Shown here piece after piece: positions 11,911 to 24,044 of a DNA stretch of 64,000 nucleotides. Source of the stretch: Spinellus fusiger (lineage: Eukaryota > Mucoromycota > Mucoromycetes > Mucorales > Phycomycetaceae); NCBI GenBank assembly GCA_025094145.1, contig JALLLS010000031.1, positions 124,001 through 188,000 of the forward strand, in the 5' to 3' direction. The notes under the pieces were generated by a model. The model was not told the DNA's origin. It saw only the letters and a program-made list of their open reading frames with translations, and did not search any database. Made by a program: the position numbers and the translations under genes. Every line of letters begins with the position of its first letter. Position 1 is the stretch's first letter.

Positions 11911-12294
11911 TTATAGGCACTCTTTGGCAATGTTGGATCTGGCAAATTTACGAAGACTGGTTTTTTGCCCAATGCTAGAAAAAAAATGCTTCACCTTGGA
12001 ACCAATAATAAAGATTCTTTTAGCCTTACCTTTTATCTTAAAGGTAGGCTTCTTGGAAAGTTTTGAGGTGCCAGAGTCAACAGTTTGTGACAGTGAATCG
12101 AGCTTATTAAGGACATCGTACGTTCCGGCACGAACAGATGAATCCTTGTCGGATTCCAAGGTGATTCCTGAGTATTGAGGAACATCAAATCGTTCAGAAA
12201 ATCGAGATTTGTAGGTCATTATTGGTTTTTCTTTTGTAAAAGAAAAGAAAAGAAAGAGAATAGAAAGTATAGCTTGATTGATACAAGACGTCAT
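11911..12294 (-). CDS. hypothetical small basic protein
   Basis: The minus-strand frame ends at 11911. The most credible start is the ATG at 12219 (MTYKSRFSERFDV, A at -3), giving about 102 residues. An in-frame ATG at 12294 would add a hydrophobic leader. A third possibility is an intron (about 12247-12290, gtatga donor, long pyrimidine tract before aaaag) that removes that leader and keeps phase with an upstream exon. The body is Ser-rich and then strongly basic (KPTFKIKGKAKR, SLRKFARSN), ending KECL. No known domain is visible. The basic tail could bind nucleic acid or a membrane; that is speculation. It sits directly downstream of another small minus-strand gene and the two could be one transcription unit. 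Confidence 0.5.
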   Translation of the reverse strand: MTSCINQAILSILFLFFSFTKEKPIMTYKSRFSERFDVPQYSGITLESDKDSSVRAGTYDVLNKLDSLSQTVDSGTSKLSKKPTFKIKGKAKRIFIIGSKVKHFFSSIGQKTSLRKFARSNIAKECL

Positions 12295-12359
12295 ACTCTT
12301 CAGAAATCCATTCAATCTGGGATAGGACTTTGATCTTCAAAACAGCATAACTCCGAAGC

Positions 12360-12655
12360 CTACACATTCTGTCCTACTGCACCCATGTCAGAGTCTGTCT
12401 GAGTTCTTGTCTCAGTTCTAGGCTTGTGTTTATATCTCCATTCCCTCTCTTCTATAGGCTTTTTATTTTCTACAAGTTCTTCTATACTACAGTTGAAGAA
12501 GCCCATATTTATTAAGAGAAGCCTTGATTCAAGTCGCTTGTTGTTTATCAGTTGTCCTGCTAACTTAAAAAAGAGATTATCTGATAAGAGTACAACTGAG
12601 GATCATTTATTCATTCCACGTTGATGTGTACAACCTACTTACTGTTCTTGTTCAT
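12360..12655 (-). CDS. hypothetical 82-residue protein (2 exons)
   Basis: Exon 1 is 12655-12643 (MNKN plus one base). A perfect gtaagt donor at 12642 is followed by a 47 nt intron ending in cctcag, and exon 2 runs 12595-12360 to a TAG. Phase is kept and gives 82 residues. The middle part is amphipathic (SDNLFFKLAGQLINNKRL) and the C-terminal third is charged (ENKKPIEEREWRYKHK). A slightly later acceptor (tatcag) is also in phase. The family is unknown. It could instead be the 5' part of the gene at 11911, joined by an intron that removes the TAG. Confidence 0.4.
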
Positions 12656-13037
12656 CTAAGGTCATCCCAATCTGTCAATTAAAATTCAAGCAGATATGTC
12701 ACCCAAGCACTTTTTCAAAAAAAAAAAAAAAAAAAACCCATAAACAAAAGTACAGAATCGCTCGATTAAACTGTTGGAATGATACATTAAATGACGTCAT
12801 AAAATGAGAGTAATGGAAGAGCAGCCCTCAAAAGATGGTTATCAAAAGGTAGTTTTTTTTGAATGATGCATCAATACCAAAAATCCATTATCATAGTTAT
12901 CATGTCATGTCGATCATCTCATATCTCATCTCCATGACATAGTGTGACAGCTACAGCACGTGACCTGATTATCGAAGTCTCCGTGCATGTTTTTATTTAT
13001 TTTTTAATGAAATCTAATTAGACGTGCTCTTTACTCC
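12656..13037. other. promoter region between small gene and GUK1
   Basis: Contains a 19-base A run near 12719-12737 and the leader of the guanylate kinase gene. No strong TATA box is seen. Confidence 0.4.
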
Positions 13038-13726
13038 ATGCAGACTGTATCCAAAATCTTTGTTATTTCAGGCCCTTCTGGCTCAGGAAAATCGACTCTG
13101 CTTAAGCGTCTCTTTTCTGATTTTCCAAACACATTTGGCTTCAGTGTCTCTCGTAAGGATCCCAACCAAAGATAGAGAAATAGAAGAAAAAAGAAGGAAC
13201 CCAAAAAAAAAAAGGTCTCATACCTGTTTAGACACAACTCGTAAGCCACGTCCTGGAGAATTGGATGGCAAGGACTACCACTTTGTTGAACTGTCCAAAA
13301 TGGTGAAGGAAGTAGAAGAGGGAAAATTCATTGAGAGTGCCACCTTCTCTGGTAATATGTATGGTAAGTAAACTATCAATGAATATTAGCTTATGTGTAT
13401 CCAAAGGCACTTCCATCAAGGCAGTGGAGGATGTTGTTGAGACCGGAAAGGTCTGCATGCTTGATATTGACATGCAAGGTGTCCAATCTGTCAAACAGAC
13501 CAACCTCAACCCTCACTATATTTTTGTCCAGCCTCCCAGCATGGAGATTCTTGAGAACCGTCTTCGCAGTCGTGGTACAGAAGCTGAAGAGGCTATCCAG
13601 GCACGTCTGAATGCCTCCAAGAAAGAGTTGGAGTACGCAGAACAAAAGGGATCCTACGACTCTCTCATTATCAATGATGACTTGAATACCGCCTACAAAG
13701 CATTGACTGATGCCATCTTTGTTTAA
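13038..13726 (+). CDS. GUK1: guanylate kinase (3 exons)
   Basis: Phosphorylates GMP/dGMP to GDP/dGDP with ATP in the cytosol; essential for GTP supply. Exons are 13038-13152, 13232-13363 and 13407-13726, giving 188 residues, essentially the yeast Guk1 length. Motifs in order: Walker [10 protein letters not shown] (about residues 12-20), the FGFSVS turn and TTRKPRPGE with the conserved arginines that contact GMP phosphate (residues 37-50), [18 protein letters not shown] in the GMP-binding lobe, [13 protein letters not shown] [11 protein letters not shown] (Walker B region), RLRSRGTE lid and INDDL near the end. Both introns are GT-AG. In the second, an early AG would break the frame; the later aaag acceptor restores GNMYGTS. 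Identification is secure. Confidence 0.96.
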
Positions 13727-15686
13727 TACGTGCATTCTCCTCTTATTTGATTGCTACTATCTCTATACCGCTTATTCTTTTATTTAGACAGCTTACTTGC
13801 TTACACTACTATCTCATTTATGCTCTTTGGGCAAAAAAACAAACAAACAAACAAACCATTAGATTAAAAATGCACCTGAACTAGATCCACTATTCCAAAA
13901 AAGTATCACAGAGTATACTAGTGAAGGGTTGTTACTGTTTGCACTGTATTCACTCTTTCTTATTTTGAGGTGTTAATACACACAAGGAGAGGTGTGAAGG
14001 TGATCTATTGTGCTTGAACATGAACGGATCTGCTCAATGAAAAGTATATATTAAATTTCAGTGCATGGGCTTCGGGGAGTTTATATCAGATGTGGGAGAG
14101 GCCATTCTTATTTTCTTTCTCTTGTCTGATCACCCACTACAGAGTTACCAACCAGAAAGACTTCCTTTTTATGCAGACTATGTAAAGACTAGGTGATCTA
14201 TACTAAACACTACCTTGAGTGTAGTGTGATAGGTAGTTACAGGGAGTGGATTCTACTCATAGTGTATAGGTTTGAGTTGGGATCTCTTTCAATATAGGGG
14301 CCATCAGGGTGGAACTGAGAATTCACTCTGTCAAGAGAAAGAGAGACTATGACCCTTCTCTTACCAGGGTAGTATGTGTATTCTTTCTTCAATAAAACAA
14401 AAGAACAAATCCTTATTAGAAGAAAAAGAAGAATTTTACCCAATTCATTAGAAAGAATGAACACTCAGGGCTCTTTATTTATTTATTTTGCCGAGGCTGA
14501 TTCTTTTGCTGATCCATAGGAAAGGGGAAGGTAGAGTATAGAAACTGGCGTGTAATCACTTTTAGACTTCTCTAGTGATAGAGGTTAGTTAAGTATAGGA
14601 TAATGGTATGTAGTAGATAGCAAATAGCAGACTCTTAATGAGGACCTGATACTCCTTTTTTTTTAATACCAAGCGTGCTGTTTTACATCAAAATGGCAGC
14701 AGTAGAACACAAAACCCTTGCTTATTGTCTGAGATACCAAGTTGAGGAGTAGATATGAAATCACAAAAACATATTTTAAGTATAAAATAAATCTCACCAA
14801 AGCATGCATGGTCAACAAAGGATTGCAGCCCCTGCCCAATGTCTTTAATGAATAAACTACTATCTTACCTTGACTCTTCAATGGCAAACAAATCTCTCTA
14901 GATGGACTAATAAAGTACTATTTCTATGAGGAAACAGAGGAATATACAATACATATCAAATGAAGATAGTTTTGTATTGAAGTATTCTTTAGGCTGAGCA
15001 TGTACTCTGTGGCTTATGGTATGCACTCCATACACATCCTATTTTTAATAAACTAGTGTAAAAGACTCTCCACCCATTGACACTGTAGGTGATCTGAAGA
15101 GCAGCCATACTCATTCCTATTGCCCCATCTATCTCTATTCATCAAAAAGACTATCCATTGGGCAGAAAGATGTACTGGTCCTGTGTGTCTAATACAATAA
15201 TAAAGCTCTATGGACACTGAGGTTTGTGGAGAGAATTTTTAGGGTCTTCAATCCCCACTAGAAATCATAGAGTGTGATGTGACTGTGGAATGATGATTTG
15301 TAGTGGGATGTGACTGCAGATGTCAATCAACCCATAGTCATTGCCTCTGTCTTGTCATCAGATCGGATAAATCTTTCGCCTTTTTTTTTCTTCTTCCATG
15401 CCAGCCATGCTGTGGTTCAGGACGCATTTCTTATGGTGATATCGCCTATTCTACAGCATTTAAAGAGAGCATGCTACGATGCTATGCCAAGACAGTGTCT
15501 TTATCTACCACAGTCAATATAGGCAAAGCTTATTATAAATAGAATGGGGTTTCTTTCTCATGGACGGGCCTTGAATGGTCATGAAGAAGCAAGTCCCGGT
15601 CCCACACAATTCTCTACACAATTCACAGAGCCATAAAAAGGGAGAAGAATTCAACCACAAATGTTACTTTATCCTTAAGTTCAACT
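13727..15686. other. 2 kb spacer between GUK1 and ureG
   Basis: AT-rich with scattered short open frames (for example 15303-15542) that carry no recognisable domain and no clear splice support. A caaa repeat occurs near 13838-13856. No RNA gene is seen. Confidence 0.4.
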
Positions 15687-17052
15687 ATGTCTAACCCTAC
15701 CTGTCGCTTTGAAGACCCTCTCTCACACATGTCTGCTCCTGCTCCTTTGCATGATCATGGAGACGGCCACATGCATACACACGGTGGACACGAAGCCAGA
15801 GAACACGGCCATACACACGAGCAAATGGACCATCCAGGAGAATATGAAGAGAGACCTCAAGCCACCTACCATGAACGTGACTGGTCTGAACGCTCCTTCA
15901 CTGTGGGCATTGGAGGGTAAGTGACAAGAGAGAGAGAGAAAGAAAGAAAGAAAAAGAAAGAAAACATGGCTATAAAGCCCACTCATTATTGTTATTGCTA
16001 TTTACACATATTACTCTCACTCTCACTCTTAGACCTGTTGGTTCAGGAAAGACTGCTCTAATGTTGGCTCTATGTCAGCGTCTTCGAGACAAGTACTCTA
16101 TCGCAGCAGTAACCAATGACATCTTCACAAAAGAAGATACTGAGTTCTTGGTGAGAAATCAAGCTCTTCCCGAAGACCGTATTATGGCTATTGAGACAGG
16201 TGGATGTCCTCATGCAGTAAGTAGAAGGAAAAGAAAGAGAATACAATAGCCTTACTCTTTTCACTCTCTTTATCTGTCTATTTGTCTGTTGACATAGGCT
16301 ATTCGGTAAGCCCACACCAGTATGGACATGGGAGAAATGGGAAAAATTACTGACACGTTTCTGTCTATTTCTCTAAACACACACACACCAACAACACACA
16401 CCAACAACACACACACATTACAGTGAAGATGTGTCTGCCAACTTGAATGCACTTGAAGTGCTTCATGCTAAATTTAACACCCAGCTACTGTTGATTGAAT
16501 CAGGCGGAGATAATCTTGCTGCCAACTACAGGTAAATATGAAGGTAGTTCTTATTCCTATTGAGACTTCATTCTATACAGTGGTTGACTCGTAATCAATG
16601 TTATAGTCGCGAATTAGGTAAATGGGCAAGAATAAAGAGTTCATTGAATAACGGGGGTTTTAGCCGACTACATTATCTATGTCATTGATGTTGCTGGTGG
16701 TGATAAAGTACCTCGCAAGGGAGGTAAGCAAATCTACCTCCTACATACTATACAGCGTCTCTTTCTTTCTGTCATCTAAAATCCATTCATAGGTCCTGGT
16801 ATTACTCAGAGTGATCTTTTGATTGTCAACAAGACTGATTTGGCTGAAATCATTGGAGCTGATCTTGGTGTGATGGCCCGTGATGCTAAGAAGATGAGGT
16901 GAGTTAGGCAGAGGCATAAGGCTGTACTCATTATTTCTCTTAGAGGCAATGGTCCTACTATATTTGCACAGGTCAAGAATGGTGTTGGCATGGATGATAT
17001 TATCAATTTAATTCTTGGTGAATGGCGTGCCAGTGGTGCTTCAGGAAACTAG
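15687..17052 (+). CDS. ureG: urease accessory GTPase UreG (8 exons)
   Basis: UreG is a SIMIBI-class GTPase that drives nickel delivery to apo-urease with UreD/UreF. Exons: 15687-15916, 16033-16216, 16298-16305, 16424-16531, 16607-16617, 16664-16723, 16793-16898, 16944-17052; 271 residues. Two exons are only 8 nt (AIR) and 11 nt (RELA region), both required to join the conserved segments in frame. The first 75 residues are His/Glu-rich ([15 protein letters not shown]), a likely nickel-binding extension as in plant UreG. Core motifs are P-loop [10 protein letters not shown] (about 77-86), [26 protein letters not shown] with the metal-binding Cys-Pro-His, [31 protein letters not shown] and the guanine-specificity NKTDL. 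Its presence implies a urease-positive organism. UreD, UreF and urease are not in this window. Confidence 0.97.
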
Positions 17053-17060
17053 CTACTTGG

Positions 17061-17084
17061 GGTATATATATATATATATATATA
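17061..17084. repeat. (ta)n microsatellite
   Basis: About eleven ta dinucleotides just after the ureG stop codon, within its 3' UTR. Confidence 0.8.
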
Positions 17085-19788
17085 GCCCAAGCAACAATGA
17101 GCACATAAAAAGGCTTTCATACCAAAGAAAGAATAACAAATGTTTTTATTTATTTAAATAATAAGCCTATAGAAGTGCTTTCATTACAGAAAGTAGATTT
17201 TTTGGTATACTGATACTAGTGTATTGTATCTTTCTTGTTTTTGTTGTTAGGAACAGTGGGGTCTGCTGTTGTTCATGTACTGTTAAGACTGCATTGCATT
17301 GCAGTAAAAGAGCACTTTATTAAAAGCGTAGTCAACAACAGATCAAGACTAAATATATATCCTAGATTCAGTCTACGAATTTAAATTGTAAGCAAAAGAG
17401 TATGATAATATCATAATGCAGGTAACATGGCAGAAATAGGAGAGAAGGATTCCTTGGCTGTCTCATTGAAACAGGAAATGTCTTATGGTTTGATAAGCTC
17501 TCGTATAGATACATGTATAGTGAATAACAACTCAAGTGTAGCAATAGATTGAATTGGAATAAAATATAATTTAGGCCCACGTTCAATACAATGAACACCC
17601 ACTAATAATTATAATAGTGTAAATGGTAGTCTATACAAAATTTAAGGCAACAAGAACTCTGAAAAGTACATTGCCTTGGGATGGGTGGGTCACTATGTGT
17701 TCTTTAGAGTGCTTCTCTGATAAGTTTGTAACATAAGCCTAAAGGTACTTTAAATGTTAGGCTCTAAAAGGGTTCTATTCAAAATTATTTACTTGCCGTG
17801 TCTTTCCCAGCGAATATTACTTATAGAACTGACTATGGACCGAGCAACGTGGATGTTATGTACAGCACTAACTCTGTTTATTTTATCAATAAACTCCCTA
17901 CACTCATGACTTCAATACATCATCTTTCTTATGAATATTGCTAGAAGACTCTAGTGAAGCAAAATAAATGAGAAAGTCTATTATGGGCATGTGGATGGTA
18001 GACATAAGCAAAGGCAATGGTATCGAGTATAAGTTTTATTAGGTAGAGACAGTCATTTCTTGAATACAATTGTATTACTGTGTATATGTTATTTTTCTTC
18101 TGAATAATATAGAAAGATAAGAGTATATGTTGGTGCTAGAAATAGTATTATGAATTCTTATGAGAGCACACAAGCTAGTTGTTATAAGTGTGGATTACCA
18201 CTTGGTGATATAGTCTTATACCAGAATGAGACAATATATAGCAACCTAATCCCAGTAATGAATTTGAGAGATAAGACAGATCATGGCCATAAGTCTACCT
18301 ACCTACCTACCTACCTATCTACCTACCTATACATATCCTCATCTATAAAGTGAGCTGAGTAAATGACAAGCTATTCTCAGTACAGGGAATTAAATAGATC
18401 ACTGCTGGACACTATAATGACAATGAATCTCTGCATCTTAACTCATGTGCTTCTTATCGACTACACAAAGACCATGGATGTTCCTGTTTGTATAGTCTAT
18501 AGATACCCAGTAATTGCTGTTGATATTTTTAAAGATATAAACGGAAAAGGATGAAAATAGGACCCTTGGATTCCACCTATATTGTCACAACCATAATTTA
18601 AATCAGGTTTCTTTGTTTCTTTGTTTCTTTTTTCTTTTTCAAGGATAAGGATACGTTAGAATGGAGATAGTTTGTGACATTAGCAATCTACACTTTCAAT
18701 ACAGCAAAAAAATAGAATATAATAGTGATAATACTAGACAAGAAAATACATACAATCCTACTTATGAAATTGTTGTAACAAACAGTTGACATGAAGAGAC
18801 TGAATAGCCTTCTCCCTAAAACATGAGTTAAAAACCACCTATCAAAACAACTCTACTCCTTGAAAGTGTAGGGTGTATTTTCATCTTATTAATAGTATAG
18901 GAACTCATCTGTAATGTTATTGATGGATACTATCTACTCTTTTCTCTTTTCATGGGGCATTCTATATATCCTTAAGCATAGGCTAATGACTCCATATACC
19001 AATAGAATGTAAGGCAGTGAATTAAATAGGCTTCAATTATGAATTTGCACTAATTCTTAATTAATAAGATCGCCATTGTTCTATAAAGTAAAAAAAAAGA
19101 AAAAAGAAAGATATATGTTTTGAAGAATTGCTGCTGTTAGTTACTCTTTTCTAATACTGTAGATCTGTTTTTATGAGGAAAAATCTCTCATCACAGTCTA
19201 TTGCCACAACAGATACTAAAGCACCAAAAGTACACTCTATTATTATAGACTACCGTTTGTTAGTATGAAAAACCTAGAAGCAGGTATCCTATTTATGGAC
19301 AAGAATAAACACCCATGCATATGAAGGATAGTAGATGCATGTACATATTTATACAGTATAAGAGCCATATTTGTCATGGCATTCTACTATAACTATTTTG
19401 CTGTATATGTATATTTATATGTATAAATACATATATACATATATACATATACATATTTACAAAGTGTATTCTGTTGAGAGAAGAGCCTATTAATAAATGA
19501 AGAACAGCATTGGAATACACTACACATCACACTAAACAATCCATTCTGGTTGTTAAGAATCCCTCTCTTTCTCAAATAACATTTGTTTTTACTTTCAAAG
19601 TGCCTCTATAATATTTCCCTTTTTCTTCTATTTTTATAATGACTATAAACTACCCTCACTGAGGCTCTTTCTACGACATCAAGGACTACATTTCTCCCTA
19701 CTTACAACAATAGACCTGCGTATCTTCAGTTATTTCAAACAACACGACATAGTTCAATGTCAGACCAACTCCCCCTCCTCCAAACCAG
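17085..19788. other. 2.7 kb gene-poor spacer
   Basis: AT-rich with a tacc/tatc tetranucleotide run at about 18293-18330 and ata-rich tracts near 19400-19460. Small open frames at 18150-18554 include one Cys-X2-Cys pair but no complete domain. Nothing is called as a gene. Confidence 0.4.
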
Positions 19789-19795
19789 TATAAAT
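19789..19795 (+). promoter_or_regulatory. TATA box of the ketoacyl reductase gene
   Basis: tataaat lies about 90 bases upstream of the ATG at 19881 and is followed by a pyrimidine-rich leader (ctttttctctctttcttcc), a classic layout for a well expressed fungal gene. Confidence 0.55.
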
Positions 19796-19880
19796 GAGCA
19801 GAGTACAAACTTAGTCACAGCTCTTTTCTTAAAAGCCTGTCCCACCTTTTTCTCTCTTTCTTCCTTCTTCTCATTTCACT

Positions 19881-21450
19881 ATGGAATTTCTCAAGTCAGT
19901 GAGCTATGACGCCAAACTTATGGCTGCAACCTCAACACTATCTGCCATTGGTGCTTTGTATTTGGGCACAAAGATCTTTGGTATCTTGAAAATGCTCTTG
20001 GAACTACATGTATTGAGTGGTATTCCTGTAAGCATCATTTATGGCGTGTGGGTTATATAGTATATCTATCTATCTATCTATATGGGTGTGGGTGTGGGCG
20101 AGTATTTCCTATGAAGCACGGTTTCTGATCTGTCAATATCTATTTCTGTATCCATCTCCATTTCTGTGTCTATAGCTCACAAAGTTTGGGGCTGGTAATG
20201 GTGCATGGGCTGGTAAGTTTTTCTCTTGACTATTTATTTTTATTGGGGCAATTTAGCTTATAACTTCTTTAGTCATTACTGGTGCATCGGATGGTATTGG
20301 TAAAGAGTTCGCCGAACAATTAGCCAAGAAAAAGTTCAATATTGTTCTTATATCACGCACTGCTTCCAAGCTGGAGGCCATTGCAGAAGAATTGAGTAAG
20401 TAGTGAGAATAGCCCTCTAACAAGAAAAGGAGAAAAGAAAAGGAGTGGAGTGGAGTTTGTTTTTCTTCTTCTTTTTCCTCTTGTATTTGTATTTGTGTTT
20501 GTGTTGATATGTTTTTAACCTCCCTGTTAGGTCAACACTATGGTATAAAGACAAAAACATATGCTATGGATTTCGCAAAGAGTGATCCCAAGGATTTCTC
20601 CAACTTGGAAGAACTCCTGAGTGATTTACGCATTGGTGTTTTGGGTAATGCCTAGTCCACTCTAGTAACACATCCGTCGAATGAGATATGATCTTAACCT
20701 TTGAAATAGTCAACAATGTCGGTACAAACCACGATATCCCTACATCTTTTAGTGAAGAAGACAGTGAGGTGATCAATAGCATTGTGGAAGTTAACATCAA
20801 GGGTGCCATGCGTATGAGTAAAATCGTTCTGCCTCAGATGCGTAGAGAGTGAGTGATCTTTCTTTCTTTCTTTTCTATGTATAAAAGGAGGGGGGGCAGA
20901 AAAACAGCCAACACTATGTACAGCCAAACTCATCTCTTTTGATAGACGTAAAGGTCTTATTCTCAACTTGGGATCTTTTGCTGGACTTGTCGCTACACCC
21001 TATTTGTCTGTTTATTCTGCCGGAAAGGCCTTTCTTTGCACTTGGTCCCAGGCACTTGGCGCTGAAGTGGCTCCTGAAGGCATTGTTGTTCAGAATATCA
21101 ACACCTACTTTGTTGTTTCCTCCATGAGCAAGATTCGCAGACCTACCTTTTTCATTCCCATGCCCAAACCCTATGTAGCTACCGTATTGTCAAAGATTGG
21201 CCTTGCGTGTGGTGCATCTACCCCCTATACATCCACACCCTATCCTAGTCACGGTCTTATGAACTGGGTGATTGAGAATGTCTTTGATGCCTCCTTCTGG
21301 TTGAAGCAAAACAACAGTAAGTAAATGTATAGCTTTTTTTTTATTTGCATTGGACGACTAATACATAGGCTCCTCTTAGACATCCAGAAAGACATTCGTA
21401 AAAGAGCATTGCGCAAGCGTGAACGTGAAGCCAATGCCAAAACCAATTAA
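19881..21450 (+). CDS. IFA38: very-long-chain 3-ketoacyl-CoA reductase (7 exons)
   Basis: Second step of ER fatty-acid elongation: NADPH-dependent reduction of 3-ketoacyl-CoA to 3-hydroxyacyl-CoA. Exons: 19881-20027, 20176-20212, 20273-20395, 20531-20644, 20710-20848, 20946-21316, 21380-21450; 333 residues (yeast Ifa38 347). A hydrophobic N-terminal anchor (about residues 12-45) precedes a short-chain dehydrogenase fold: TGASDGIG cofactor loop, NNVG, catalytic Ser in LNLGSFAG, and YSAGK carrying the catalytic Tyr and Lys. The C terminus is basic ([14 protein letters not shown]), as expected for an ER-retained cytosolic tail. All introns are GT-AG and phase-consistent. PHS1, the enzyme of the next step, lies 23 kb downstream at 44268-45221. 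Confidence 0.95.
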
Positions 21451-24044
21451 CATGAGGGTGTTCCTGCTACAATGAGACGTTGATTAGCAGAAATATGCAT
21501 ATAACCAATCAAGGAAGACATACATAGGCTGGCACTGATACTATCATTAGGATTATCATTTTCAAAGCCTATGTGTAGATGTGTATGCATAGTACAGTGT
21601 AGTATGATATAGTGCAGTGTACTGTAGTATGATATAGTGCAGTGTACCGTAGTATGGTCATTCATTATGATTATTAAAAAAAAAGAAGAGTCAATATATC
21701 TTGCATTTTACAAAAACAAACCTATGCTATTTTCATTAAGCTACTCATCATCAGGCAATTCTACTCATACCGTAATACCTTTTTTTTTTAAAAAAAATAT
21801 CTATATCTATATATACTGTTTATTTTGCATAGATGATGCACGCTTAGTATTACTATTCATCGTGTTTTTTGTGTTTTTTGTGTTTTTCATTTTCATTATT
21901 ATTATTATCATTGATATTATTAGTGGTGCCAAGATATTCACACATTTTAGAACGTGTAAGAGTGGATGTATGGTTGAAGAGTCATATGACAGGGACATTC
22001 TTGGCTTTAGTGTATGGAAAGAATCCAGTGGTATGAACAGTAGAGCTATGAAACAATTCTCCGTTGAATGATCTACATTATATTTATGGAAAGTAGGACC
22101 CTTGAATAAACAAAAAGACAAAGTAAGACCTATATAAGTTTCTACTTTATTGGCCATCTCTCAATGGTAAAGACTGGTGTAGTTCTACTCCCAATAGATG
22201 TAGTGTGAGATCGATCTTTTTTCTCAAGAAGAGAAATACCAGGTGTTGGAGATGTCACATTATTATTATTATGTATAGATAAATATATAAATATATAAAT
22301 ATAAATATAAATAGAGATACATAAACATTTATTTGCATTTACTTGTCTACTTTATTGATTCTAATCCTTTGAATATGATATTGTTCGAGGGGTAGATGGT
22401 TCTCTATACCCTATCCAATGTGAACTTTACAAGTTTTAACTAATTGAAGGAGTATACTTTATAAAAATATATATTTCAATTATAAAAATCCCATTCTTAG
22501 AACACTAGATGCTATTGTATCTTGTAAATATAAATGTACTCTGACTTTCAGTTATTATTCTTTAGGATATACATTAGACTACAGGAACCACTCATTTTTT
22601 ATTTGTTTATTTATTTCCCCCTGAATAGCTTAGCCTTCAATCATAAGATTGAATTCACTCTCTTCTGTAATCCTGTTTGTTCAGTCTGTTCAATATTCAA
22701 GCTATGACTATAATCACTTAATATAAATCAGCCCCCTCTTCCTCTTCTGTCTCCTTTTTTTTCAATCTTCTTGATGTTTGCCATGGGGTGAAATAATTCA
22801 TCAAATATGAATTGAGTATGTTTTTATTTGTAGAGCCATAAAGCTACATAAATCGGGTGTACTTTATGTAAATGTATCTTTATATTATTCTGTGTGTGTT
22901 CAAATTTAAAATGATGTAAAGACACTTTCTATCTTGTCTTTAGAATCTCTCCAATAACAATAACAGCATGAATATTAGTTGAACATTGGTGAATTCAATG
23001 CAGAAACGGTGTGGTGGTGATCAATGAATGAAGAATGCCCCCATTCTTTTATGTTTATATTTATATTTATTTCAATAGCAATAGCAATAAGGCACCTATC
23101 TTTACCTTGTATTTTAATATTAATAATAGCATCCCACTCATAAGTAATAATATAAAATGAGTTATAACCTTATCTACCTGGAGTAAATTCCAGTGACTCG
23201 CTACTACTTTTGAATAGATAGATAAAATAAATACCAATACTCGCATAGCTATTGAAGATGATTGCATTGAGGCTTGTGACAATAACCCTAACATTTATTA
23301 TTTTAGATAAATAAACTCTTGATTATTTTTCATCTTTCAGTTCTGGTGATGCCAAATTTATTTATCCATTGATAATGTATAGAAGATGCCTCATCTATTT
23401 CTATGATTTATACTTTATAAATATTATTGAATTCACAAGATACTATCAAAGAAGATCTTGTAAAGTATCCGAGTGAATTATTTAGTTTTATTTTTCGTCC
23501 ATAGTCTTTCATTATTGTAAATACACAAAAACAACATTACTAATAAAAATAAAAACAAGAGAATCCTAATCTTTACAATGACTATTAAGTCATAGATACT
23601 CATTCTACAGACATTGGTAGGACAGCAGCCATTAAAGTTGAAAAAAAAAAGGAAAGAAAGAAGGAGAGGCTTTTTTTTTTATAAATATATTTTTTATTGA
23701 GTACACAAGAGTCATAAAATGTAAAATGTAAAAATAAAAATAAACAAAAAAGCAAAAAAAAAGAGAGAGAGAGAGAGAGACAAAGAGAAAATAGGAGAGA
23801 ATGGAAGACACCAAACAGTTGAAAAAAAACAAACGCTTTTCATTGTCTTTTTTCTTTTTCTTTTTTTTTTCTCAATCTCCCAATAACATCTAAGTCAAAG
23901 AATAAATAAATAAAATAAAATAAATAAACAAAAAGTAAAAAAGAAAGAATAAATAAAAAAAGTAAAAAAGAAAGAATGAATGAATGAATGAATGAGCATA
24001 GAAAAGAGAATAAAAAAATAAAAATAAAAATAAAGAAAACTAGC
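21451..24044. other. 2.6 kb spacer with low-complexity tracts
   Basis: Contains simple repeats (tatagtgcagtgta-type near 21605-21650, att near 21890-21910, aaat/aaag near 23630-24040). The last 400 bases are the A-rich 3' flank of the downstream kinase. Open frames here (for example 21637-22071) are made of simple-sequence hydrophobic runs and are not convincing. Confidence 0.45.

Noticed and set aside
13331..13406. Earlier acceptor (ttag at about 13389) for the last GUK1 exon
   Set aside because: It shifts the frame and loses GNMYGTS; the later aaag acceptor at 13406 restores the conserved guanylate kinase sequence.
15303..15542. Possible exon upstream of ureG
   Set aside because: It contains a pyrimidine run typical of an intron, has no conserved residues and does not join ureG in frame; UreG is complete from 15687.
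18150..18554. Two short plus-strand frames with a CYKCG motif
   Set aside because: A single CxxC pair, tetranucleotide repeats inside the frame and no start context; not supported as a gene.
21637..22071. 144-codon frame after the ketoacyl reductase, and its antisense partner
   Set aside because: Both strands are made of simple att/ttt tracts giving Ile/Phe/Val runs. Openness is explained by base composition.
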